The notes under the pieces are model-generated. The model was not told the origin of the DNA. It searched no databases and saw only the letters and a program-made list of their open reading frames with translations. Source: Alnus glutinosa (Eukaryota; Streptophyta; Magnoliopsida; Fagales; Betulaceae). Taken from it: a stretch of 64,000 nt of DNA. The translations under genes were made by a program, and so were the position numbers. The stretch covers positions 8,455,154 to 8,519,153 of the forward strand of contig NC_084886.1 in assembly GCF_958979055.1 (NCBI RefSeq). The letters are read 5' to 3'. Positions 11,331-23,650 of the stretch are shown here, one piece after another (within the stretch, counting starts at the first letter, position 1; each line of letters starts with the position of its first letter).

Positions 11331-13017
11331 GCCCACTTTTCCATCCCCACCGCATGGAATCTTACAGGGCACTGGCCAGGCAGCCACCATGCACCATTTG
11401 CTCTTTTTTATTTTTATTTTTTTACAATGATTGCCTTTCTCAGTTCTTGCCTTCTTGAGTTTTCTAATAGACTATCCTTCCTCTGCAAAGGTTCCACAAA
11501 ACAAGGCTTAGAGTTAGAGTTAGAGTTCGAGATTGCTACGACAAGGACTCCGATACCTAAGTCAGTAAGACAATGTAAATGAGGGCTTCTATAACCATGA
11601 GGGCCCTTAGTGTTAGTGAAACAATGATCATCATTGATTATAGGAGTTTATCTTCCCTTTAAATCTTTGCTTATTTGTCCAAATGGACTAGCGTCCACGA
11701 ATCCTTTTGTTATGTGGCATCTTGTTATTGGGTTGCTTTACCTACTCAATAAAGAAAAATGGAATTAGGGAGAACCCATCGCACCATAAGCACCAACAGT
11801 AAGAGAAGAGTTCAATCCATCCTCCCCTCCTTTCTCCAAAACCCTCACTCCTGTCGGAAATTTATACTTCTTTAGCTTGGAATACGGAGTCTCCACAACA
11901 TTTAGTTGGTAAATTTGGCGAAAAGAAGGTTTTTTTTTTTTTTTGGTAGTACTACACATACGGCTAAGTGAACACTCTTTAACGTAGGGGTGAAAATCAC
12001 TATTGGTTGAAATAACAAAATTAATAGTATAATGATGATTTTCACTGTCATGTCAAGCAATGAACACTTGAGAATGTGTTTGTTACGATTCTAGTATCTC
12101 ATATGAGTTAAGTATACTCTTAATCATGTGTATATAAACTTTTAGACACTTTTTCTTTGTAAGCCGCTTTTCAATGGTGAGTTATAAACAAAGTTTGTAT
12201 CATTTGGTGTAAGAGTCAAATACTACGTCATAGGTTCGAGTCACAGAAGAAGCAACCTAGAGACTAGATTAAAATATTAATAAGCGAGTGGAGCCGTAAA
12301 AAAAAAAAAGAGTTATCATCTAGTCAGTGTCAATAAAATTGATCGTCGTGAACTTCGCTTGCACAAACATAATGGTATGTTCTGATCCTAATATTTCTCA
12401 TGGGTTAAGTATTATCTCTATTTATATCAATGTGTTGCATTTCTCAAATCTTATTACCTATCCACAAATGAACTTGTTTGACATGCCCCAGTTGGACTAT
12501 GTTACACCAAAAAGTTGAGATGAGTAGAATTTTTCGATATTCTATTATCTTATCTCGTGATCTAAAATTAAATTTGCCACCATGTGGCCGTTAGCCTCTG
12601 AAAGCAATAATTTGTACACTGAAGATGGGCCCACCCACCATTGTAGTATTTTCCACCCAAGTCTGAACCTCAATCCAATCTTGCCCTACATTGAATAAAT
12701 ACTCAGACCCCTTACGACTTACATATATAATAAGCATTTACAGTACCCTTTTTAAAAAATAAATAAATAAATAAAAATTCTTTAAATTTAGAAAACAAGA
12801 TTAATTTTTACTTGTTTATCCAAATAAAGTTCACAATAATTTTATTTATATCAATTAAATATTATTTATTTACAAATATAAATTCTTACCTATTTTCACT
12901 TTTTTTAAAAATTTCACCACAATCTCGGTGAGAGATAAGAGAAGAAAGAGAAATATTTTATATTAAAATAATGAATAAAGAAACTCTTTCGGTTCCTTTT
13001 ACACATTTGATAGAACT
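11331..13017. other. Gene-free stretch with a possible SINE remnant (12186-12309)
   Basis: No gene was recognised. At 12186-12309 a B-box-like GGTTCGAGTCA (about 12233-12243), a 3' A run and flanking GAGTTAT (12179-12185 and 12310-12316) suggest a short tRNA-derived SINE, weakly supported. The rest is AT-rich, with small poly-T and TAAATAAA runs. Confidence 0.4.
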
Positions 13018-13022
13018 GTAAT

Positions 13023-13571
13023 TGTTAGAACAGTTTTCAGCATGGTGACGTGTCGGATGATGATTCGCCTTGTTCTTTATGATCTGCAAAATAATAAACA
13101 CTGCGTCGGGGGGGTGCCGACGATCCCCCTCCGATGCTTAAGTAAGATGATAGTTTGAATATGAGCAGAGTAATTTTTAGAAGCATAGAATAGCATGTAC
13201 CTTAATATTAGAAGAGATTCTGGTATTTATAGAGATTGAGGACCAGTTTAGGATTGTTCCCGGTTTGTGCAGGGATCGGCAGTTGAGGAAGACGTGACCT
13301 CGGGCGCACGGACACTTCGGGTTCCACGACCGCATATCTCGGGCGCACGATCCCTTATGGGTGACATGTTTTTTGGAGAGACTTCGGGCGCACGATCTAG
13401 TTATGTATAGTGTGTCGTGTCCCTTAAATCCCGGGTAATCTCGAGATATTCGCGGACTCGGGTGTTACGAGGTACCCGAGTCGGCTACCCGGGTCGGGTG
13501 GTTGGGTCGGGTGAACCGATTAGGCCCAAATGATTTGGATGGGCTTTGGTAAACTAATATTTTCCCTAACA
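13023..13571 (-). repeat. 3' LTR (in element orientation), 549 bp
   Basis: The block is TGTTAG...CTAACA. By eye it differs from the partner LTR at about six positions, mostly transitions, and lacks a 14-bp GACTCGGGTGGTCG-type repeat unit present near 20345. Purine tract GGGGGG borders it on the inner side. Confidence 0.92.
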
Positions 13572-13590
13572 GTTACCCCCCAATTCTTTT
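13572..13590 (-). other. Polypurine tract
   Basis: On the minus strand this reads AAAAGAATTGGGGGGTAAC immediately before the LTR. That is the usual primer for plus-strand DNA synthesis, and it fixes the element's orientation. Confidence 0.75.
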
Positions 13591-14687
13591 ATGCAAATTT
13601 TGTGCGTAAGGGAATTTAGGAATAATCAAGCGGCCTTAACTTATCACGGATTCGGAAGTTGAGTCGGGTGTATGTTACCGGGGAGGTTTTGATTTTTCAG
13701 TCGTTGCTTCACCCGAAGAGTGTCAGTCCAGAGGCCTTTGGAAGTCATCTTTGGAAAAATCCCGCACTTTTTCAAATTCTAAATTTCAAATTTGCTCACC
13801 TTCAAAATCTCGGGTTTCGGGATCGGCTGACGTATGCAATAAGGTGCATTTAATGCGATTCGAAGTCGGTTCAGCTTTTGAGTCCCGGGTGTGCGAATCA
13901 GTGGTAACATTAGATCGAGTTTTGAATGACTTAACTGCGGCTAATGGAGATAAAGCCCAGTTGCCGCCGAGCTTGATGCCTCTCAAACTGAGGAAGGAAG
14001 CTGTTCAGTTTTCTGAGCTACCCCAATCGGGGAGGATAACTGCCAAGTAGAAAGAATCTCAGTCCCGTGAATACAAGGGACAATATTGGGATAGAGATCC
14101 CTGTATATCTTGCCCATGTCTGCTTTTGGGACCAACTAGATGCCGGATCTGCGTATGCTCTTCTTGTATTTCCTGGAGCGGAGCTTCCTGAGATGAAGTA
14201 TGTTCCTGACCTAAGGGTCGGGATACTCATAAGATTCTGACAACCGGTCGGGTTCTCTGGTTTCATTCGACCCAATTGAGCTTCCGGTTCGGCCACAGGC
14301 CTGCATAATCTCGGGTGCATGCCAACAACAGGTGACTTGATGGGTGTTGACTGAACTGATTGATTCCCAGAAAGACAAAGAGCATCTTTTACGGAGCTTA
14401 ATGTATCTCAGGCTTGGAAGATAGTGTTGGTTGCATAACTGTATGCCGCTAAGGCTGAGAAGGAACAAACTGTGGCCGGGAAGCAAGTTATAATCAAGCT
14501 GCAATAGAGTGCTGAAGGAGGATGTCCAGGCTCGGGATCAAGAATTGAGTGTTTCGGATTAATTGAGAGACTCGGGATCGAGAGCTCGAGGTTAGCTTCC
14601 AATCCGAGAAGGTGGCTCGTGCATGTGGCCGGCCTTTCAAACCGGTTGTATGTGAATTATTACTGAGGGGGATAATCGGAGTGACTT

Positions 14688-15012
14688 GGTTGTATTTCAA
14701 ACCGAGGGAGACAACACTTTGAGTTGATCTGGTTTGAGTTGAGTTGATCTGGTCTGAGTTGAACCGGGTCACCCCCCGTGCTGCCGTGGGACATGACCGG
14801 GTGTATGTTCCGCGCCGGTTGTGTTTCAAACCGAGGGAAACAACACTTTGAGTTGATCTGGTCTGAGTTGAACCGGGTCACCCCCCGTGCTACCGAGGGA
14901 CTTGACCGGGTGTGTGTTCCGCGCCGGTTGTGTTTCAAACCGAGGGAGACAACACTTTGAGTTGATCTGGTTTGAGTTGAGTTGATCTGGTCTGAGTTGA
15001 TTTGATCTGGTT
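14688..15012. repeat. Tandem repeat of 129/109-bp units in the element interior
   Basis: Three successive copies begin GGTTGT(A/G)TTTCAAACCGA at 14688, 14817 and 14926. The second lacks a 20-bp subunit (GGTTTGAGTTGAGTTGATCT) present in the first and third. The third trails off into further TTGAGTTGATCTGG units. Confidence 0.85.
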
Positions 15013-15845
15013 CGAGGCTTATAGCGGCTCTGGGCCTATGGTGGCCCGAGGCTTACAGTGGCTCGGCTTCGTGCTCGGACGTACCGAGGCTATTGCTTGG
15101 GATTGCCAAGGCTTTTGTGCTCGATGCATGCCGAGTCAACTCGAGGCTGACGAGACTTTCGCCTTTTTCTCCTCTTGAGCTTTTCAATGGATCCCTGTAT
15201 TAACACGGCACAAGGAGACGAATAGATCAAAAACATGAGTTTTAAAGAGATGCTTTGAGTGACCATCGATTCTTGTGAGGCTTCTATCTGTCACCGAGAG
15301 AGGCGGCGTTAAAGCTCCTTTTCGTGTTGCGCAAGCTGAGGGTAGAGTGGCTTTTTTTTTTTTTTTTTTTTGGAATTTTCTGATAAAAATTTTCGGCTTG
15401 AAATATTATCCTCGCATGTGTCTAAGCGGCACATATGTATGCATATATGTAGCAGAGTTAGTAGTAGAGTTATAGCAACTAATAATTTATTAATGCAAAG
15501 TATGCAAAATAGCACTGAGATTCAATCAGGCGACTTGATATAGTTTTCTGTTTCACTTTTCTATTTCACCGGGTAGGCACCCCCCAACTTTTATACTTGG
15601 CTGATTTTTAGCTAAGTATGAAAGTTTAGGATATTTGTTGTGTACTACCGGAGGAAAAGTTTGTGGGTACCCCCACTTTTTAGACTTGATGTGTAATCAT
15701 TTTTGCGGTGGGAAGCTAATTTTGAATTTCACTGATCAATGCATGGGATATATATTTGACTGTCTAAAAAATTATAGGTAGGCTAGCATAAACAAAAATG
15801 CAAAGAGCGAACTTATCTCAATATTTTGATGAGGTTGTGCACTTG

Positions 15846-16495
15846 GGCTCCTCGGAAGAGACCCTCGAAATGAGTCCTCGGATTGGACCCTCAGCCCGGG
15901 ATGATCCTCGGCTCGGAATGGATCATCGGCTCGGGATGATCGATGGCTTGGATGTAATCCTCGACTCGGGTAGAGTCTTTGGCTCGGATGCACTCTCAAG
16001 ATTGGGATGATCCGCGGCTCGGATGACATCCCCGACTCGGATGGATCCTCGGCTCGGGATAGATCATCGGCTCGGGATGATCGATGGCTCAGAATGGATC
16101 ATCGGCTCGGGATGGTCGATGGCTCGGATGACATCCTAGACTCGGATGAAATCCTTGGCTCGGATGCACCCTAGGACCGGGATGATCCGCGGTTCGGATG
16201 GTTACCTTAGCACGGATTGCACTTTTGACTTCGGAATGCATCCTTTGCTCGGATGGTTTCCGTAACTCGGTTGGGATCCTCGATTCGGATGGGGTTCTCG
16301 ACTCATCGGCTCGGATGCACACTCGGACCGAGATGATCAATGGCTTGGATGACATCCTAAACTCGGATGAAATCCTTGGCTCGGATGCACCCTCAGACCG
16401 GGATGATCTGCAGTTCGAATGACATCCTAGACTCGGATGGAGTCTTTTGGCTCGGAATGATCATCGGCTCGGGATGATCGATGGCTCGGATTGCA
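15846..16495. repeat. Degenerate TCGGATG-type tandem array
   Basis: Units built on GGCTCGGATGACATCC, GACTCGGATGGA and GGCTCGGGATGATCGATGG repeat for about 650 bp. A longer block starting GGCTCGGATGACATCC at 16121 recurs at 16342, giving a higher-order period near 221 bp. It is GC-richer than the flanks and shows no convincing coding content. Confidence 0.8.
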
Positions 16496-19400
16496 CTGCC
16501 CATACTTTTCAGAGTGTTTTCTTCTCTCTTTTTGCTTCGGGTGTCTCTTCTTGTCGCCTTCAGAAAATGGAAAATGGAAAATGGAAAACCGAGACAGAGA
16601 CAGGGATTTTCGTCACAAAACCCCATTCAGTAGTGTGTAAAACTTTCACTATAACCAACGATCCTACCTCTGACCCGGTGTCTCCCATTCCGTGAAGAAG
16701 CTTTACGAATTGTGTAAAGCAGAACTTTAAAGACTTGTTGGTAAGGTCTATTTTGTCCGCATCTCTTCTTTACAAGGGCTTGGAACTATTGGCTAGAGCC
16801 TATCTTGTCCTCGTCAGCAGCAGCCTAATCATCCCTAAGTTCCTGCTCTTGTTTTCTTTTGAAAAATATCAAAGCAATGTTAATAGCAGCAAAAATCTTT
16901 CCAATCCGAGTGGTGCTGTTGCCGTTAGTCCTTCGCTGGAAGCCTATCCACGTCCTTTTTCACTGAGTCATTGCCAACTCGCGGTTGCACGGGGGGTCGT
17001 GTTCTTTGGCCCGATGGGTACTGGACTGGCTTGCCAATCCGCTGGAAGATATTTAGGAAGGGTAGGAGAGTACCCGGATCTGAACGCAGTCACTTGAATT
17101 GCAAGCGGTAAAGCCGGATTTTGACGCTAAAAGAATGGATTCGCCTGGTCGCCGACAGCGACGCCAGAGTTGACTAACTAAGTAGCTGAAAATCCATCCA
17201 AGGATCCAGGTCCCAAAGACGAAACCACCGCCTTTTTATGCTTCGAGACTCTGTGCCCCGGAGCAGAAGTCCGAGCTCGGGGCGATCCTCTGGGAGAGAA
17301 CGACTGGGTAATCGGGCCTCAGGGAACGGCTGGCGACCTGGGAAGGGATAAGCTAGAGAACTCAAACCATACGGAACCCGTTCGCTCGTGGTCAAGACCG
17401 GGATGGGGCCATACGATCTGAGAGCCTTCGCCTCTGGGTTCTGTCCGGGTGTGCTTAGGACATCTACGACCCTGATGTTTCAGGTTTTAGGCCTCCGGGT
17501 TGATCACGATGTCTCACTCTCAACCCAGAACAGTCGGTGAGTGCAAAAGAAATCCCAGGATCTAAGGATTCCGTGCCTGGCTTGCGTTTGTCTCGTCGCC
17601 TTCCCCGATCCGAAGGCTGTCCCGAGGAGGTGGCATTTCAGGCATGGGGCCGACCCGAAGAGACGCCTTTGGGCTTTTTCACGATCTGGATTGGGTTGCT
17701 ATTCTTCGCCTTTGGGGTCGCCGAGGTCTGGTTCAGTCTCGGTTCTTGACTTTTCGAGCATCACGAGCCCCCGATTCAGAGTCACAGCCCCTGGGTCTGG
17801 GCTTGGCAACGTGGCTGGCTCAGGGAAACAGAGAGAAAAGAGGCTTTCGGAATGTAGATGAACCAGCGACTTCCTCTCAATATTTGCAAGACCTTGACTG
17901 CTTCCCCTAGTGGCTTATCTTTGTTTGTAATCAATTCACAGAATGCGGCACTTGGAGTTGCGATACCGACTTGCATGCGATTTGGTTCTTTGTAGAACGT
18001 CCGAAGTTATCTGGAAATCCGGCGAAAATAGCATGGTATATATCTCTGGACTGTGGGTGACAGCATCACGCCTCAAGTTCCAGTTCCAGCTTCACCTTTT
18101 TGTTCTTCCTTTTAACGTGGCAGTGAAGACGAACGTGAGTGGGTTTATGCTAAGACAAATCCATTCATGGATTACGTTGGGCTTCGGTGGGTTGTGGATC
18201 CGAGTTGCTTTGCAGTTTGCACCCTTTTCGAAGACCAGCTGGGTTCGGTAGATCAGACCCTTGTGTTTGAACGAGAAGGACTGCACTATGGCTAGGAAGA
18301 TTCGGATCTGATGGCCACAACACAATTGTCGGCGTCGCAGGCCTGGTTCTTCTTCTCAGAGTGTTTCTGCATGTCACGGCCCATGCAGAAACCGGATAGT
18401 TGGTTTTGGTTCGAAGCCAGAGGAAGGGTGTGTGTTGCGTTGCAAGGCTCGGCTCTGTCTCCATTTTTTTTTTTTGAATGTGCTGCAGCCTTCCGTGCTT
18501 AACTGCTCATGTGGTGCTGCCACCCCAGGCCAGTCGCAACGGCGGCCTTTCCTCTCTCAATCGACGGACTGGGGCAGCTGGTCTCGAATAAGTGGCGCAT
18601 AATGATCGCTCCCCAGATCTAGTTTTGCCCACAGGTACACAGCCTGGTACTCTTCATTGGTCAGTTTGGCGGAACGGTTCTGCCCGATCCTGTTGTGCTC
18701 ATCGGTCATTTGGAGGTTCGGAGCTTCAGCTTAGCAGCCGAGAGAAGTCGGGGACTCAATCTGGTCTCAAGCTCCATGGAGTCACAGTCAGAACCAAGTA
18801 CCCCCTTGGAGCGTCGAGCTCGGTTCTGACGGCAACACCACACTTGTATCACGGTTCGGCCGGTGAGGATGCTGTCGCTTGTGTTGGCCGGAAGATAGCG
18901 GTATTCCGTTTGGGCACCACGGCTGTATTGTTGCATAATCAGAAACTGATATTTTAATGTGCAAGTCATCACGGTTGAGATATTGTAGCAGAATCTGATT
19001 TGATCACACATTATCCTTTACAGGGCACGTTTCTTCCAGCTTGATCGGCCGCTTCTATCATGCAGGTTTAGAGATGTGGCCGAATAAGGGCCACATCATA
19101 GCTTTTCTCAGCAGGTGATACACGTGGCTTAGCAAAATCTGTAGCTTGCCACTAGAACTCCTTTGCTTAGCACATGGCTTTGCACAATCTGTGCTGGGAG
19201 ATCCACCAGTAGCATGGATTCCACGCCAGATCGAGAGGCCAAGGCAATGAGGACTTCTGTATTTCAATTGCCTGCGAATGAAAGATGGGTTGGTGGCGAA
19301 CATGTCGCTTCCCATTATATACGAAATTAACGTAAACGGTTATTGTCAAACACAATTATCGATTTCCAAACTCATATGCTGCCTCTTTTTATGTCTTTGT

Positions 19401-19844
19401 ACGAAGTGTACAAAAGATTAAAAGCAGCTATTCCTATTAACTTTTGTTTTATTAGAAAACAAAGAGATAGAAGTACTTTATTAATTATCATAATATTTTT
19501 ATTATTCTTGAGATCGGTATGTCATCTTCTTGAATATTAATCAAACAAGAGGTTACTGAGTCAATTGCCGGATGCTAAAAGTTAACAAAATGATTGAAAA
19601 TGCATTAGAATAAACTTATCTCATTTTTTATGGGGGTGAGCACCGATTCGGTGCCAACTGAGAATAAATCTGTTGGTTGAACGCGATTTATGAAGTGTGG
19701 GTGTAGATCTGCAGCTGTGTTAATTCAGATTTGCTGCATGCAAGCCCAGATCTGTGCGAATCCGCTTCTGTTGATGAGAGACGTGATCTGATCGCAAGTC
19801 ACCATTTTGAATTTTTTTTTGTTGTTGCAAGAAACGATTTGTCG

Positions 19845-19862
19845 TTCCCACAGACGGCGCCA
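19845..19862 (-). other. Primer-binding site
   Basis: Three bases inside the 5' LTR, the minus strand reads TGGCGCCGTCTGTGGGAA. The first nine bases complement a tRNA 3' end ACGGCGCCA, such as plant tRNA-Asp. This site is typical of Ty3/gypsy Tat/Athila-like relatives; the exact primer tRNA is inferred. Confidence 0.7.
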
Positions 19863-19865
19863 AAC

Positions 19866-20428
19866 TGTTAGAACAGTTTTCAGCATGGTGACGTGTCGGA
19901 TGATGATTCGCCTTGTTCTTTATGATTTGCAAAATAATAAACACTACGTCGGGGGGGTGCCGACGATCCCCCTCCGATGCTTAAGTAAGATGATAGTTTG
20001 AATATGAGCAGAGTAATTTTTAGAAGCATAGAATAGCATGTACCTTAATATTAGAAGAGATTCTGGTATTTATAGAGATTGAGGAGCAGTTTAGGATTGT
20101 TCCCGGTTTGTGCAGGGATCGGCAGTTGAGGAAGACGTGGCCTCGGGCGCACGGACACTTCGGGTTCCACGACCGCGTATCTCGGGCGCACGATCCCTTA
20201 TGGGTGACATGTTTTTTGGAGAGACTTCGGGCGCACGATCTAGTTATGTATAGTGTGTCGTGTCCCTTAAATCCCGGGTAATCTCGAGATATTCGCGGAC
20301 TCGGGTGTTACGAGGTACCCGAGTCGGCTACCCGGGTCGGGTGGTCGGACTCGGGTGGTCGGGTCGGGTGAACCGATTAGGCCCAAATGATTTGGATGGG
20401 CTTTGGTAAACTAATATTTTCCCTAACA
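19866..20428 (-). repeat. 5' LTR (in element orientation), 563 bp
   Basis: This partner of the LTR at 13023-13571 is 14 bp longer because of one extra GGTCGGACTCGGGT-type unit. The minus strand carries a TATA-like CTATAAATACC near 20075, consistent with a promoter driving transcription leftward. Confidence 0.92.
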
Positions 20429-20433
20429 GTAAT

Positions 20434-22637
20434 ATTCACGATGCTTAAAAAACCGATAAAAAATATCTATTGCAAGTATTTTTTTGATATTTTTTCTATA
20501 TATAAAAAATAAAAGAATATATAAAAGCCGTTGAGAATGCGCAAGTACTAATAAAACCAAGTGATGCACAGATGCAGTGCCAAAGTTGCAGCCATGTCAC
20601 CATCAAATGGATAAGGGGGCTAACTTCCACATATTCCTTTCCCCCCCGCGTCAGCAACCCGCGTCAGCAAGTACGCAGTATGTGGAAAATGGTAGCAAGT
20701 AGATGACGTATAAATACTACGAGGAGGAGATTGCTGTCTTGCTGACTACGTGACCCATTTTGCAATGGCCCAGGTCCATGATCAGGGAATCAGAAAACGT
20801 GGGTCAAGTACCGGTTTCCCGTTTCCAAAGCAATTTCAGCCCGTCTTATTTAGCATGTATTGCCCTTTTCTTGGCCAGAAGAAATAGAATACAGGAGAAG
20901 ATGGTCGCAAATCATGACTCATCCAGATTTTCAACCAGGAGTCATGACAATTAATTCGGGGGGACCCATCAATTATTGGGTCCTGACCCTTTATGTTTTC
21001 CGCAATAATCCACATCCACAAGTACAAATTTATGAGATGATTAAATTACATTGTGCACTCATACCCTCGCAGATGCAGCGGATCATCCATGTGGTGAAAC
21101 ATCACTGGGTTCATAATTTCTCACTTACTACTCACTACATAAACCAACTAATCATCATCCCTTTTGAGCCTACAGGATTACCAGATATTTCACCTGACTA
21201 CCTCCTCCAACTTTATGAAATTGCATGAAAGTTAAACGCAGTATATACTTTCCAATCTCTATGCAGAGAATGTAGGAAATGTGACTGCAGCCTTTCATGC
21301 AAAACTTCAGCAACATTGGTTTGGAGAAGGTAACTGTCAGTGGAGCTAAATGGGAGAGAAAGCAAAGGCGGAAGTTTGCCTGCAAAATTGCAGAAAATAT
21401 ACCCAACGGCCAACCTTAAAGTCCAATAACTGTTGATGAATTGCATTGAAATTTGAATGAGAGGGGTTTCCATTAAGGTGAAGTCAATGACGTGAAGACC
21501 AAGATGGACATGTGCTGTTGCATCTTCACCAGGCTCTTCAATTTTCATATCAGAACAGGAAAAGAGAAACCAATAGAATCGACTTGTAAACAAAAGAGTT
21601 ATCCTGAAATTCTTTGCATTATAGGCTTCCAAGATTCTCAGAGAAGTTGAACACAAAAAAAAAAAAAAAAAAGCATACAAAAAGAGGCATACATAAATTG
21701 AGCAAAAGAAAATGGCAGGGGCCAGGGGGTGAGGAGACAAAAAAGCAAAAGAAAAGAAATGAGAGAAACAGATGGGTTTTTTTATTCACACCATAGGCAC
21801 CCAAAAACAATCCACTTACATACAGGAGATGATGAACACATTATTTTTCACGCTGATAAATCTAAGAAATGGCTAAGAATACTGATAAAATTCTGGAACG
21901 CTGAGGTCTTACAGAGAGGAAATAGAGCATCTTTCACACACCCAGTAGCCATCGAGACCATTACAACGAACATAGAGCATGAAAGCCAAAGAGAGAGAGC
22001 AAGAATCAACCTCCGACCAAACTCAAGCAAAGAGACTGGTTTTCTCATTCACCATTCCAACAAACTTGGAGAGAACTGAATTGGCGCATCAGCTTAACTG
22101 CATACTTCAATTGAGCAATGCACCGACCAAACTTGTACGCAGCAGTCTTGTAAATGCCATTACTCAAGTGGTGACAAACTAGCAAACAGCAATCCCAAGT
22201 TTGTCATGAAATGCCCGAAATTATACAATTATTGGCCTGGAGTCTGGACTTGCATATCCACCCAATTCCAGAAAGACCCTCGCAATTTCCACGGTGAATT
22301 GTCAAGCACAAACCCGAATTCTTCACTCCCTCTCTCCTCCAACAAGAAAACCCCCCCAGAACCTAAACAAATTTGAACCCTAAAATCCTAATTAATCTTC
22401 AAAGAAAGTAGTGAATCCCCCTAATTGAATCCCCAAAGCCCCACAAACCCTAATTCCTCCACTCAAAACTAAAAGCCCTAACCCTAACAAATTCACTAAA
22501 AATCCTCTTCCTTGGGCACACACCCCACCACACACAAAAAGAAAAGGCAATAAACATACAGATATTCTTATATACCAAATTAAAAACACCACCACCACCA
22601 CCACCACCACTACTAGCACCAAAAGAGAGCGGAATTA
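20434..22637. other. Intergenic stretch including the probable TCP 3' UTR
   Basis: No coding region was recognised. The right part (about 21800-22637) is probably the long 3' UTR of the minus-strand TCP gene. It holds a CAC/GTG trinucleotide run (22588-22611) and, on the minus strand, an AATAAA-like signal near 21780. The left part has a pair of CCGCGTCAGCAA copies (about 20647-20668). Confidence 0.4.
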
Positions 22638-23450
22638 TCAGCGAGGATCGTCCTCTCTCCGACCCGAACTCCCCGGTCCGCCCGACAAGGAAGCCAGCAA
22701 ATTCAGATGCCCTGGAAGGTAATTTCCCACTCTGGCCGCCGAGGCCTCGCCCATGGGCTGCTGCTGATGATGATGATGGTGAGTGAGGAACAACGACTGC
22801 TGGTGGTGCGACGCGGCCTGCGCCTGCACCACCAACTCCGGCGGCGGCCCCGCGGCGGCAGCGGCAGCAGCGAAGCTCCAGAGGTCCGGTCTGGCCGGCA
22901 CCGCCCAGAATCCCGGGGCGGTGGGCCCCAGCGAGCCCATGGTGTGGCCCACGGAGACGCCTCCGGAGCCGTCGTCCTTGCCATCGCCGTCGTCGTCGGC
23001 TCGCATGCGCTTCCCCAAGATGAAGGGCGTGGGGCCCAGCAAGGGCTTGTGGTCCAGAGAGTGGGAGAGCGAGGAGGACGTTGAGGACGAAGTGAGCGAG
23101 GCGGAGCCGCCGCCGCCTCCGCGTAAGGAGACCGAGACGGTGGAGAAGCTGGCCGGGGTGGTGCCCGTTCCCGTGGCTGCTATGATGGACGGCTCAGCTT
23201 GGCGGAGGAGCCACTCGATGGTCTGGCCGTCTGACTTGTGGCCGAGCTCCCGAGTCAGCTGGAAGACACGGGCCGCGCATATGATCGGCATGCGGATACG
23301 CCGTCCCCTGCCGTCCACCTTACTGTGACGGTCCTTCGACGGCGCCTTCTTGACAACCAGCGCTCCGTTCCCAGGCGGCTGCTGCTGCCTCTGCGGGTCT
23401 ATTATGGCGCCGTTTGTAACGCCGTTGTTTGCTCCATCTGAATTAGACAT
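22638..23450 (-). CDS. TCP21: Class I TCP transcription factor, TCP21/CHE-like
   Basis: This is an intronless 270-residue protein. The TCP domain (about 36-94) has the class I basic region '[17 protein letters not shown]' without the class II insertion, then the helix-loop-helix part '[19 protein letters not shown]' and '[15 protein letters not shown]'. The C-terminal landmarks 'VGHTMGSLG', '[14 protein letters not shown]' and '[14 protein letters not shown]', and the end 'GRREDDPR', match the TCP21/CHE group. In Arabidopsis that protein represses the clock gene CCA1. Class I TCPs bind GTGGGNCC-like sites as dimers in the nucleus. Low-complexity Ala, His and Gln runs lie between the conserved blocks. 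The 5' UTR carries a GA/CT microsatellite. The TCP class is certain; the TCP21 assignment is likely by C-terminal motifs. Confidence 0.93.
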   Translation of the reverse strand: MSNSDGANNGVTNGAIIDPQRQQQPPGNGALVVKKAPSKDRHSKVDGRGRRIRMPIICAARVFQLTRELGHKSDGQTIEWLLRQAEPSIIAATGTGTTPASFSTVSVSLRGGGGGSASLTSSSTSSSLSHSLDHKPLLGPTPFILGKRMRADDDGDGKDDGSGGVSVGHTMGSLGPTAPGFWAVPARPDLWSFAAAAAAAGPPPELVVQAQAASHHQQSLFLTHHHHHQQQPMGEASAARVGNYLPGHLNLLASLSGGPGSSGRREDDPR

Positions 23451-23617
23451 GGGTCTTAGTCTTCCCTAGACCTAGATAGAGAAAGAGACAACACCCACAG
23501 TAAACTAAAAATAAATAAATAATAGAGAGTAGAGTGAGTGTTATGGCTGCGATGAGCTGTTGGTGTTACAGACACACAGAAGAGTTCTTCTAGAGAGAGA
23601 AAGAGAAGACTTGCTTG

Positions 23618-23640
<23 letters not shown>
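23618..23640. repeat. (GA)n microsatellite in the TCP leader
   Basis: An uninterrupted AG dinucleotide run lies about 170 bp upstream of the TCP start codon. On the gene strand it is CT, a common plant 5' UTR feature. A longer purine-rich neighbourhood extends to about 23660. Confidence 0.8.

Positions 23641-23650
<10 letters not shown>

Larger units (their letters stand above)
13023..20428 (-). mobile_element. Complete LTR retrotransposon derivative (LARD-like), no visible gag/pol
   Basis: Two near-identical LTRs with TGTTAG...CTAACA ends bound a 6.3-kb interior. GTAAT is duplicated at 13018-13022 and 20429-20433, so both ends are intact. Orientation is minus: next to the right LTR the minus strand reads a primer-binding site starting TGGCGCCGT (19862 leftward), and next to the left LTR it reads a purine tract with GGGGGG (13590-13572). 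Inside both LTRs the minus strand has CTATAAATA. No frame in the interior resembles gag, protease, reverse transcriptase or integrase, and two tandem-repeat zones occupy part of it. It must have moved with proteins supplied by another element. Confidence 0.88.

Noticed and set aside
14018-14938. Several overlapping minus-strand frames in the LTR element interior that could have been gag
   Set aside because: No zinc knuckle or capsid-like pattern, and part of the region is tandem repeat.
15846-16495. Regular repeats that could be mistaken for a CRISPR array
   Set aside because: Eukaryotic context, degenerate units without unique spacers, and location inside an LTR retrotransposon.
21213-21740. 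Minus-strand 175-codon frame
   Set aside because: No recognisable domain, irregular composition, and no splice context; probably chance in the gap downstream of the TCP gene.
22707-23328. Long plus-strand open frames opposite the TCP gene
   Set aside because: They are antisense shadows of a GC-rich coding exon with repeated Ala, His and Gly codons; no family similarity.
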